From contig JAITDF010000153.1 of the NCBI GenBank assembly GCA_031282705.1, forward strand, positions 1-5,971: a stretch of DNA of 5,971 nt. The letters run 5' to 3'. Under the pieces are notes generated by a model. The model saw nothing but the letters and a program-made list of their open reading frames with translations. It did not search any database and was not told the DNA's origin. The translations under genes were made by a program, and so were the position numbers. Shown one piece after another: positions 1 through 5,865 of the stretch (positions within the stretch are counted from its first letter, which is position 1; every line of letters starts with the position of its first letter). Source of the DNA: Opitutaceae bacterium. Its GTDB lineage: Bacteria; Verrucomicrobiota; Verrucomicrobiia; Opitutales; Opitutaceae.

Positions 1-3
1 AAG

Positions 4-63
4 GGGCGGCAGCGCGCGCCGTTCGCGTCATCGCATTTCCCTGCCCTTCCCTCGCTGCCGCCC
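4..63. repeat. 11-bp perfect inverted repeat with 38-nt spacer
   Basis: The arm at 4-14 (gggcggcagcg) is the exact reverse complement of the arm at 53-63 (cgctgccgccc). Pairing cannot be extended on either side. The right arm is reused: gctgccgccc occurs again at 133-142, so the left arm could pair with either copy. It overlaps the first TTCGGGGC mini-hairpin at 60-72. In such GC-rich DNA part of this could be chance, but the length and the reuse of the arm suggest a structured repeat element. No coding sequence was recognised here. Confidence 0.5.
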
Positions 64-72
64 ATTCGGGGC
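60..72. repeat. REP-like mini-hairpin, copy 1 (imperfect)
   Basis: gcccattcggggc forms a 4-bp GC stem with a mismatched A/G pair next to the loop. With its left flank it is a near copy of the element at 133-151: 54-72 and 133-151 match over 19 nt with one mismatch. It lies in the same intergenic region as two further copies at 139-151 and 178-190. Confidence 0.5.
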
Positions 73-93
73 TCGTTTTTGTCGTGATGGATT

Positions 94-126
94 CCGTGGG
101 TTCCTCTCTGCGCTCGTCACCCACGG
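94..126. repeat. 8-bp stem-loop, part of REP-like cluster
   Basis: The arm 94-101 (ccgtgggt) is the exact reverse complement of 119-126 (acccacgg), with a 17-nt loop. It sits directly between TTCGGGGC hairpin copies 1 and 2. Pairs of such palindromes resemble the interspersed intergenic elements I recall from PVC-group and related genomes, of the kind mobilised by IS200-like (RAYT) transposases. That link is inference, since no transposase is present in the window. There is no T-tract after the right arm (it continues ctatggg), so it is not a standard intrinsic terminator. Confidence 0.55.
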
Positions 127-138
127 CTATGGGCTGCC

Positions 139-151
139 GCCCCTTCGGGGC
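139..151. repeat. REP-like mini-hairpin, copy 2 (perfect)
   Basis: gccccttcggggc is a perfect 5-bp palindrome around a TTC loop, and a sixth pair can form between C138 and G152. The same 13 nt recur exactly at 178-190. It begins 13 nt after the stem-loop that ends at 126. Confidence 0.6.
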
Positions 152-177
152 GAAATCCGCCGACACCGGTGCCTGAC

Positions 178-190
178 GCCCCTTCGGGGC
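178..190. repeat. REP-like mini-hairpin, copy 3 (perfect)
   Basis: This is an exact second occurrence of gccccttcggggc, 26 nt after the end of copy 2. It is flanked by tgac on the left and tgaaac on the right. The very stable GC hairpin could also act as a weak transcription barrier or 3'-end protector for an upstream gene lying outside the window, but no T-tract follows. Confidence 0.6.
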
Positions 191-366
191 TGAAACACCG
201 CGCTCCTCCGGGACCGAAAAGATCAAGCACTGTCTTCGCTTCCGCGTCCCATCAGGAAGAAAGAGAAAGACTCCGGCGGTGACATCACTTCCTGTTGCAC
301 CCGAAGCCCGGAGGCGGAGTGCCCCCCGCGTGACCTCTGCTTCCCCGTCACCCTTGCCGCCCGCCT
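191..366. other. Gene-free leader stretch
   Basis: No gene, RNA gene or riboswitch fold is recognised here. It contains a purine-rich patch (aggaagaaagagaaaga, 253-269) and a small dyad gtga-ca-tcac at 279-288 that might be a chance palindrome. A GTG at 279 opens a reading frame, but that frame overlaps the receptor gene out of phase and its product is low-complexity Arg/Pro/Ala, so it is not called. Confidence 0.4.
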
Positions 367-394
367 TTGCCGCGCGCCAATGTTCCGCTAATGG
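367..394 (+). promoter_or_regulatory. Weak sigma70-type promoter candidate for the receptor gene
   Basis: TTGCCG at 367-372 and TAATGG at 389-394 are separated by 16 nt, giving a poor match to -35/-10 consensus elements. It would place a transcription start near position 400 and a leader of about 65 nt before the ATG at 467. It is the best-looking pair in the otherwise GC-rich leader, but sigma-factor preferences of this lineage are not known to me and chance matches are likely. Confidence 0.18.
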
Positions 395-446
395 AATCCG
401 CGTTTGCCGCGGCGGAACCCCCGGACTTGTGCTTGCGCGCCAAATC

Positions 447-452
447 GGAGGT
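447..452 (+). promoter_or_regulatory. Shine-Dalgarno site supporting the start at 467
   Basis: ggaggt at 447-452 is a strong anti-16S match. Its gap to the ATG at 467 is 14 nt, longer than ideal but usable. The alternative start, a TTG at 404, lies upstream of this site and would place it inside the coding sequence, adding 21 residues ahead of what already looks like a complete signal peptide. This is the main reason for choosing 467. Confidence 0.5.
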
Positions 453-466
453 GCTCTGGCCCCACC

Positions 467-3400
467 ATGCTCCCGACCTCAACTACCTCGTCAAATTCCC
501 ATCGCCGGCTGGCGGAGACGCTGTGCTGGCTCGGCGGCCTCTTCCTGGCCGGCGCGCCATCGGGCGCGCAGAAGGCGGAGCCCGCCGACGCCTCCCGGAT
601 TCCCCCGGAGGAAGAGGTGGTGGTGCTCTCGCCTTTCGAGGTCGTGGCGGAAACCCGCGGCTACTACTCCGCCAACACCATGTCGGGCACCCGGTTCAAC
701 ACCCGCCTCGAAGACCTCGCGTCGTCCATCACGGTGCTCACCGCGGAGCAAATGTCCGACTTCGCCATGCTCGACCTCAACGACGCCTTTCTCTACATCG
801 GCGGGGCGGAAGGCGCCGGCACCTACACGGACTTCGCCGTGGACCGCAACGGCAGCGTGACGGACAACGTCCAGCTCAACCCGACGCAGGCGAACCGCAT
901 CCGCGGCCTGGGGGCGGCGAACATCTCGTTCGGAAATTACGAGATGATGGGGCGCGTCCCGATCGACCCCATCCTGATTGACTCGCTGGAAATCAGCCGC
1001 GGCCCCAACGCCAACGTGTTCGGCCTCGGCAACCCCGCCGGCACCGTGAACCAGGTGCCGGTCTCGGCGAATCTCAGGCGCAACCGCATCCGCACCGGCT
1101 TCAGGGCGGACAGCTACGGCGGCCACCGGGTGTCGCTCGATGTCAACCAGGCCATCATCCCCCGCGTGCTGGCGGTCCGCGCCTCCGGCGTTTTCCAGCA
1201 CGAGAGCTTCGAGCGCAAGCCGTCCGGCGTGGACACGGAGCGCTACAACGTGATGGCCAAGTGGCGCCCCTTCCGCCGCACGACCCTCAGCGCCGCCGCC
1301 TGGTATTACCACTCCTACGGCGTCCGCCCGAACTTCACCCCGCCGCGCGACTCCATCTCCCACTGGATCGCGAGCGGGAAGCCCACCTGGGACCCGGTCA
1401 CCCGCATGGTCCATGTCGGCGGGGTCGAGCTCGGCCCCTACAACGCCAGCAGCGCCGGCGCCTACGACGGCCCGGATTATTTCAACCGCTCCTTCACGGG
1501 CAACAACCAGAGTTTCCTCTACATTGACACCACCGGGGTCGGCTACTTCGCCGTGCCGCGGACCACCGGCAACGCCGCCAGCCCCGAAAGCGGCGCCCAG
1601 CCCAACGGCTACCTCTCGCCCAGCGCGGGGCCGGGCGTCTCCGGCGGCGCGATTCCCGGCCAGCCGCTCTTCGTCACCACGCCGAGCGTGACCGACAAGT
1701 CCCTCTACGACTGGTCCTCCATCAACCTCGCCTCCGTCAATTACAACTGGGACCGGGTGAAAACCTTCAGCGTGCAACTCGACCAGATCTTCCTCGACAC
1801 CCGCGAGCAAACCCTCGCCCTCCAGCTGGGGTGGCTGCGCGAGGACGCCGACCGCTTCCGCCGCAACCACATGGGCATCGCCAACGACCTCGGGCAGTCC
1901 GGCCAGCTCCTCATTGATGTCAACGAGCGCCTCCTCGACGGCACGGAAAACCCCTATTTCCTGCGGCCCTACATCGGGCAGAACATGCCGAGGACGATCT
2001 ACGACCCGGCGGCGTGGGACACCTACCGCGCGCAGCTTGCCTACGGCCTGGACCTGACCCAAAGGCGCGGCGCCCTCCGCTGGCTGGGGCGCCACCAGTT
2101 GTCGGCCTACGGCGAATACAAGCAACGCATCAGCCGCCGCTATTCGTATCGCGAGGCCATCCTTTCCAACAACCCTTGGATTCCCAAGGACCGCTCGCGC
2201 GCCAACAACAGCGCGATCGCCGGCGGCCCCGCGGTCGCGCCCAACTACACCCGCAGCTACCTGCGCTATTACGTGGGCGACGCCGAGGGCAACAACGTTG
2301 ACTACGCGCCGGGCGAGCTGCGGGCCGGGCCTTACGACCTCGTATGGGGCGCCGCCGGCGGAAAATTCAACTACGAACCCGTGTATGTCGGGATGGCCGC
2401 CACGACCGACGGCACCGGCGGCACGGCCAACAGCAAAATCATCCTGAAAACCATCGGCGCGGTCGTGCAAAGCCACCTCCTCCAGGACCGCGTCGTGACC
2501 TCGCTCGGCTGGCGCCGCGACGAGCAATACTCCACGACCGGCAACACGCCCCAGTTGCTCAACCCGGACGGCTACACCTTCGACTTCGCCTCGCTGGACG
2601 CCTGGCAGCCCGGCTACCAGCGCATCGCGGGCGAGACCGCGCAAATCGGCGTCGTCGCGCGCCCCTTTCACGGGCCGTGGGCGCGCTCCCTCCGCGCCCG
2701 CGCCGCGTTCCTGTCCGATTTGCTGGACGGCCTGCACCTCACCTGGAACCACGCGGAGAGCTTCCTGCCGCAGACGCCGCGGGACAGCATCAACCTCGAC
2801 CCCCTGCCCAACCCCTCCTCCACCGGCCAGGACTACGGCTTCGGGCTGAAACTCTTCGACGGGAAACTCATCCTCCGCTTCAACCACTACGAGACCAGCG
2901 AGCGCGACAAACCCGACGGCACCGCCGGCATCCTCGGGATGCGCGTGGCCCGGCTGGACCTCACCACGCCCACCCAATACGCCCTTTACCAATGCGCGGG
3001 CGACTGGGTCGCGGCGCTCAACCCGTCGTGGAACGACGAGCAGGTGCGGCAGGAAGTGGCGCGGCAGATGCAGCTCCCGCTTGATTTCATCGACCGGCAG
3101 GCGGAGTCGGCGCGCTCAAACCGCATCTCCGCCGCCCAGGACGTGGAGGCGCGCGGCAACGAAATCGAAATCTTCCTCAACCCGACCAAGGCGTGGACCA
3201 TTTCCCTCTCCGCCGCCGAAACCCGCGCCACCAACCGCAACGTCGCCATCGACACCGCCCGCTGGCTGGAGCAACGCCTGCCCGTCTGGACCTCCATCGT
3301 GGACCAGCGGACCGGAAAACTCTGGTGGACTTCCACCGACTACGGCGTTTACGGCACGTTCAGGACACCGGAGGAATACTACCTCGCCCAGATTGACACG

Positions 3401-3841
3401 CTCTTCGACGTCGCCCGCCAGCTTGAGGGCAAATCCAACCCCCAGATCCGCCGCTACTCCGCGAAGCTCAGCACCCGCCTGCAACTCGACGGCGTGACCA
3501 GCCTCAAGGTGCTGAAAGACTTCAGCCTCGGCGGCGCGCTCCGCTGGGAGGACAAGGGCGCCATCGGCTATTACGGCGTGCAGCAACTCCCCGAAAAGAT
3601 CACCGACCTCGACGCCAGCCGCCCCATTTACGACTCCGACCACTTCTACGTGGACGCATTCATCGGCTATCGCATGCGCCTGTTTTCCGGAAAAGTGCGC
3701 ATGAACCTGCAATTGAACGTCCGCAACCTCCAGGAAGGCGGCCGCCTGCAACCCATCGGCGCCTACCCTGACGGCACCCCGCACACCTACCGCATCGTGG
3801 ACCCCCGGCAGTTCATCCTCCAGGCAAACTTCGAGCTGTAG
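467..3841 (+). CDS. TonB-dependent receptor (outer-membrane transporter)
   Basis: This 1124-residue protein is expected in the outer membrane, importing a ligand with energy from TonB-ExbB-ExbD. Residues 12-34 look like a signal peptide: HRR, then a hydrophobic run LCWLGGLFLAGAPSGA, with likely cleavage after Ala34. A Ton-box-like VVVLSPF lies at about 51-57. The plug domain runs to roughly residue 200, with TRFNTRLEDLASSITVLTAEQM, which is typical of plugs, split here as TRFNTRLEDL followed by ASSITVLTAEQM, then ending in RGPNANVFGLGNPAGTVN at 178-195. The remaining ~920 residues are aromatic-rich alternating segments of a beta barrel, ending LQANFEL. The final residue is Leu rather than the usual terminal aromatic, with Phe two before it. 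The frame is intact, and the protein is long for the family, implying large loops. There is no SusC-type N-terminal extension and no SusD gene nearby, so the ligand is unknown: siderophore, oligosaccharide or other. The start could instead be TTG 404. Family call is secure; substrate is not. Confidence 0.95.
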   Translation: MLPTSTTSSNSHRRLAETLCWLGGLFLAGAPSGAQKAEPADASRIPPEEEVVVLSPFEVVAETRGYYSANTMSGTRFNTRLEDLASSITVLTAEQMSDFAMLDLNDAFLYIGGAEGAGTYTDFAVDRNGSVTDNVQLNPTQANRIRGLGAANISFGNYEMMGRVPIDPILIDSLEISRGPNANVFGLGNPAGTVNQVPVSANLRRNRIRTGFRADSYGGHRVSLDVNQAIIPRVLAVRASGVFQHESFERKPSGVDTERYNVMAKWRPFRRTTLSAAAWYYHSYGVRPNFTPPRDSISHWIASGKPTWDPVTRMVHVGGVELGPYNASSAGAYDGPDYFNRSFTGNNQSFLYIDTTGVGYFAVPRTTGNAASPESGAQPNGYLSPSAGPGVSGGAIPGQPLFVTTPSVTDKSLYDWSSINLASVNYNWDRVKTFSVQLDQIFLDTREQTLALQLGWLREDADRFRRNHMGIANDLGQSGQLLIDVNERLLDGTENPYFLRPYIGQNMPRTIYDPAAWDTYRAQLAYGLDLTQRRGALRWLGRHQLSAYGEYKQRISRRYSYREAILSNNPWIPKDRSRANNSAIAGGPAVAPNYTRSYLRYYVGDAEGNNVDYAPGELRAGPYDLVWGAAGGKFNYEPVYVGMAATTDGTGGTANSKIILKTIGAVVQSHLLQDRVVTSLGWRRDEQYSTTGNTPQLLNPDGYTFDFASLDAWQPGYQRIAGETAQIGVVARPFHGPWARSLRARAAFLSDLLDGLHLTWNHAESFLPQTPRDSINLDPLPNPSSTGQDYGFGLKLFDGKLILRFNHYETSERDKPDGTAGILGMRVARLDLTTPTQYALYQCAGDWVAALNPSWNDEQVRQEVARQMQLPLDFIDRQAESARSNRISAAQDVEARGNEIEIFLNPTKAWTISLSAAETRATNRNVAIDTARWLEQRLPVWTSIVDQRTGKLWWTSTDYGVYGTFRTPEEYYLAQIDTLFDVARQLEGKSNPQIRRYSAKLSTRLQLDGVTSLKVLKDFSLGGALRWEDKGAIGYYGVQQLPEKITDLDASRPIYDSDHFYVDAFIGYRMRLFSGKVRMNLQLNVRNLQEGGRLQPIGAYPDGTPHTYRIVDPRQFILQANFEL

Positions 3842-3859
3842 GCCGGCCCGGTCCCGGCC
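3841..3859 (+). other. Small GC hairpin at the receptor stop codon
   Basis: ggccgg at 3841-3846 pairs with ccggcc at 3854-3859 across a 7-nt loop, starting at the last base of the receptor stop codon. No T-tract follows (gttccccg), so it is not a standard terminator. It might slow decay or partly reduce read-through into the oxidoreductase gene, or be chance in GC-rich DNA. Confidence 0.25.
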
Positions 3860-3889
3860 GGTTCCCCGCCCGAAGCCATTTTCATCACC

Positions 3890-5446
3890 ATGCTCCCGCC
3901 ATCAAATCCGGCGCCTTCCGGCGCTCCGTCGCGCGCCGCGCTTCCCATCGGCCGCCGCGCCTTCGTCAAAACCGCCGCCGCCGCCGCCTTCGGGCTGGCC
4001 GCCGGCGGCTCCATCCTCGGAGCCGCCGCCGCCGCCCCGGTCACGACCTCCGCCCCGCGCCGCCGCTACGCCATCGTCGGCTGCGGCAGCCGCCAGCAAA
4101 TCTACCTCGACGCCATCCTCGGAAAATACAAGGCCGTCGCCGAGCTCGTCGGCGTCTGCGACATGAACGAAGGCCGCGCGAAACGCTCCCAGTCGCTCGC
4201 CGCCGCCGCCGGGGTCGCCGTCAAGGCCTGGTTCCCCTCCACGCCCAACCCGCCCGTCCCGGACTTCGACCGCCTCATCCCCGAGTTCGAGACGATGGTC
4301 CGCGAGACCCGCCCCGACATCGTCATCGTCACCACCGTGGACTCCTCGCACGACCTCTACCTGGTCCGCGCGATGGAGCTTGGCTGCGACACCATCACGG
4401 AAAAACCCATGACCACCACCGCGGAAAAATGCCGCCGCATCCTCGACGCGCAAAAACGCACCGGCAAAAAAGTCCGCGTCACCTTCAACTACCGCTACTC
4501 CCCGCCGCGCACCCAGGTGAAGGACCTCCTCATGTCCGGCGAAATCGGCGAAATCCTCTCCGTCGATTTCCAATGGCAGCTCAACACCCACCACGGCGCC
4601 GACTATTTCCGCCGCTGGCACCGCAACAAGAAAAACTCCGGCGGCCTCATGCTGCACAAGGCCACGCACCACTTCGACCTCGTCAACTGGTGGCTCAGCG
4701 CCATGCCCGTCTCCGTCGTCGCGATGGGCAAGCGCGACTTCTACACCCCGGAAATGAGCCGCCGCCTGGGCCTCGCCGGCCCCCACGAACGCTGCCTCGC
4801 CTGCCCCGAGGCGGAAAAATGCGGCTTCCACATCGACATGCGCGGCACCCCCGGCTTTCGCGACTTCTACCTCGACCACGAGCGCCACGACCGCTACTTC
4901 CGCGACCGCTGCCTCTTCGACCCCGGCATCGACATCGAGGACACGATGAACGTCATCGTGAGCTACGACACCGGCGCCGCCCTCAACTACACCCTCAACG
5001 CCTTCAACTCCTGGGAAGGCTACACCATCGCCTTCAACGGCACCCAAGGCCGGCTGGAGCACTCCATCACCGAGCAAATCTACGTGAACGGCGCCGACAG
5101 CGACGCCGCGCAAGGCGCGATCAAGGCGGGCGGTGTCAAAACCCGCGTCATCCCCCTCCGCGACAACGCCCGCGAGATCACCCCCTGGGAAGGCGCCGGC
5201 AGCCACGGTGGCGGCGACACCCGCCTGCTCGACGACATCTTCCTCCCCCATCCCGCCCCCGACAAATACCTGCACGATTCCGACGCGCGCGCCGGCGCCG
5301 CCTCCATCCTCGTCGGCGCGGCGGCCAACATCAGTTTCGACACCGGCGCCGCCGTCCGCATCGCCGATATGGTGAAAGGCTTGGAGCGCCCCGCCTATCC
5401 CCCGATGCCCTCGCGCGCCGACCCCGTGCCCATGCCTCCCCGCTGA
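3890..5446 (+). CDS. Tat-exported Gfo/Idh/MocA-family oxidoreductase
   Basis: This 518-residue protein is probably an NAD(P)-dependent dehydrogenase acting on a sugar or polyol. A twin-arginine signal GRRAFVK at 21-27 is followed by an Ala/Gly-rich hydrophobic stretch to about residue 50, so export in folded form with bound cofactor is likely. The Rossmann domain starts RYAIVGCGSR (GxGxR, 64-68); the family EKP motif is at 171-173. In the C-terminal domain, HKATHHFDLVNWW is at 256-268; where many members have Asp in GGGxxxDxxxH this one has His256, with His260 aligned to the conserved His. Cys302, Cys305, Cys311 and Cys341 lie in an insertion that may bind a metal (inference). No clear Shine-Dalgarno precedes ATG 3890; the 48-nt gap after the receptor gene suggests one transcript. 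Exported Gfo/Idh/MocA relatives include NAD-dependent glycosidases such as GH109, so a hydrolase is possible; the EKP motif favours a dehydrogenase. Substrate unknown. Confidence 0.93.
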   Translation: MLPPSNPAPSGAPSRAALPIGRRAFVKTAAAAAFGLAAGGSILGAAAAAPVTTSAPRRRYAIVGCGSRQQIYLDAILGKYKAVAELVGVCDMNEGRAKRSQSLAAAAGVAVKAWFPSTPNPPVPDFDRLIPEFETMVRETRPDIVIVTTVDSSHDLYLVRAMELGCDTITEKPMTTTAEKCRRILDAQKRTGKKVRVTFNYRYSPPRTQVKDLLMSGEIGEILSVDFQWQLNTHHGADYFRRWHRNKKNSGGLMLHKATHHFDLVNWWLSAMPVSVVAMGKRDFYTPEMSRRLGLAGPHERCLACPEAEKCGFHIDMRGTPGFRDFYLDHERHDRYFRDRCLFDPGIDIEDTMNVIVSYDTGAALNYTLNAFNSWEGYTIAFNGTQGRLEHSITEQIYVNGADSDAAQGAIKAGGVKTRVIPLRDNAREITPWEGAGSHGGGDTRLLDDIFLPHPAPDKYLHDSDARAGAASILVGAAANISFDTGAAVRIADMVKGLERPAYPPMPSRADPVPMPPR

Positions 5447-5468
5447 CGGACGGGAACCCCTGAAGGGC

Positions 5469-5495
5469 GGCTTTGAAAAACCCCCTCGCAAAGCC
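5469..5495 (+). terminator. Terminator-like hairpin without T-tract
   Basis: ggctttg at 5469-5475 pairs exactly with caaagcc at 5489-5495 across a 13-nt loop, 22 nt after the oxidoreductase stop codon. The location suits an end-of-operon signal, but the sequence after the stem is caaagacg with no run of T on either strand. It may be a weak or factor-assisted terminator, or a chance stem. Confidence 0.3.
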
Positions 5496-5569
5496 CAAAG
5501 ACGCCGCAACACCGGCAAGACGGCCTCGCCGGCCCCGCCCCGCCGCCCCCGTCCCCACGCCGCCCCGCC

Positions 5570-5714
5570 CATTGGGGCGCTCCAATTTACAATTGCGGCG
5601 CACCAATCCTCGATTGTGGCGCACCAATCCTCGATTGCGGCGCACCAATCCTCGATTGTGGCGCACCAATCCCCGATTGTGGCGCACCAATCCCCGATTT
5701 GGGCGCCCATCCCC
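5570..5714. repeat. 21-bp tandem repeat array, about seven units
   Basis: Five good 21-bp units run 5591-5611, 5612-5632, 5633-5653, 5654-5674 and 5675-5695. Their core is attgYggcgcaccaat, where Y is C,T,C,T,T in order; the end of the unit is ctc in the first three and ccc in the last two. A degenerate unit precedes them (5570-5590, core attggggcgctccaat, a near-perfect 16-nt palindrome), and a degenerate 19-nt unit follows (5696-5714). Each T-type unit can fold as a short stem, gattgtg with cac-aatc around a gcg loop with one bulged C. The unit is divisible by three, so all three reverse frames stay open through it. Its AT-containing third positions differ from neighbouring genes, which argues against coding. 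Direct adjacency without spacers rules out a CRISPR array. Confidence 0.9.
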
Positions 5715-5865
5715 GCCCCTGCCGCCGCCCGCCGCCGCCCGCCCGGTTGCAAACCGGAATCAAAGGCAGGACGCGGGCGCTTGTTCCATCGGCGGAACCT
5801 GGCCGCCGGCGCACAGCGGGCGGGACATTGCGCGCCGGCGGGGAGTCCCTTTCCTCGTCCGCCAT
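5587..5865 (-). CDS. Doubtful small ORF encoding heptad repeats
   Basis: A 92-residue reverse-strand ORF starts MADEERDSPPARN and ends in five IGAPQS(R/G)-type heptads translated from the 21-bp array, terminating just past it at IGAPQL. A GTG two codons upstream is an alternative start. In its favour, ggag lies about 5 nt before the ATG on the reverse strand. Against it, the repeat codons use A/T third positions (att, ggt, cca, caa) unlike the strongly G/C-ending neighbouring genes, the middle is low-complexity Gly/Arg, and no family is recognised. It also overlaps palindromes and another possible start on the opposite strand. I regard it as more likely non-coding. Confidence 0.15.
   Translation of the reverse strand: MADEERDSPPARNVPPAVRRRPGSADGTSARVLPLIPVCNRAGGGGRRQGRGWAPKSGIGAPQSGIGAPQSRIGAPQSRIGAPQSRIGAPQL
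5743..5757. promoter_or_regulatory. Perfect palindrome, possible operator
   Basis: ccggtt-gca-aaccgg is a perfect 6-bp inverted repeat with a 3-nt centre. No T-tract follows on either strand, so it is not a terminator. The ttgcaaaccgg composition is reminiscent of LacI-family operators, and it lies about 107 bp before a possible gene start at 5864. The regulatory role is inference from the shape alone. Confidence 0.3.
5803..5841. repeat. 10-bp perfect inverted repeat
   Basis: ccgccggcgc at 5803-5812 is the exact reverse complement of gcgccggcgg at 5832-5841, with a 19-nt spacer. Each arm also contains the short palindrome gccggc. The right arm ends 22 nt before a possible ATG at 5864, so in RNA it could lie close to a ribosome site. 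The extreme GC content makes chance stems of this kind fairly likely. Confidence 0.35.

Noticed and set aside
139..190. TTCGGGGC hairpins as intrinsic terminators
   Set aside because: No T-tract follows any copy on either strand, and the repeated near-identical sequence fits an interspersed repeat better.
279..288. gtga-ca-tcac dyad as a regulator site
   Set aside because: Only 4-bp arms; not distinguishable from chance and not clearly placed relative to a promoter.
279..981. Overlapping forward frames starting at 279 and 367 in the leader
   Set aside because: They run out of phase into the receptor gene, encode Arg/Pro-rich sequence, and have no recognised family.
491..2992. 833-codon open frame antisense to the receptor gene
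   Set aside because: Product is low-complexity Gly/Ala/Val/Arg without any domain. Long antisense frames are expected opposite genes with very high third-position G/C, and the sense strand has an unmistakable receptor.
5570..5714. Possible CRISPR array
   Set aside because: Units are directly adjacent with no unique spacers, and no cas gene is present.
3902..5752. 616-codon antisense frame covering the oxidoreductase gene and the tandem repeat
   Set aside because: Same cause as above: Gly/Ala/Val/Asp-rich shadow of the sense gene. It passes through the repeats only because 21 is divisible by three.
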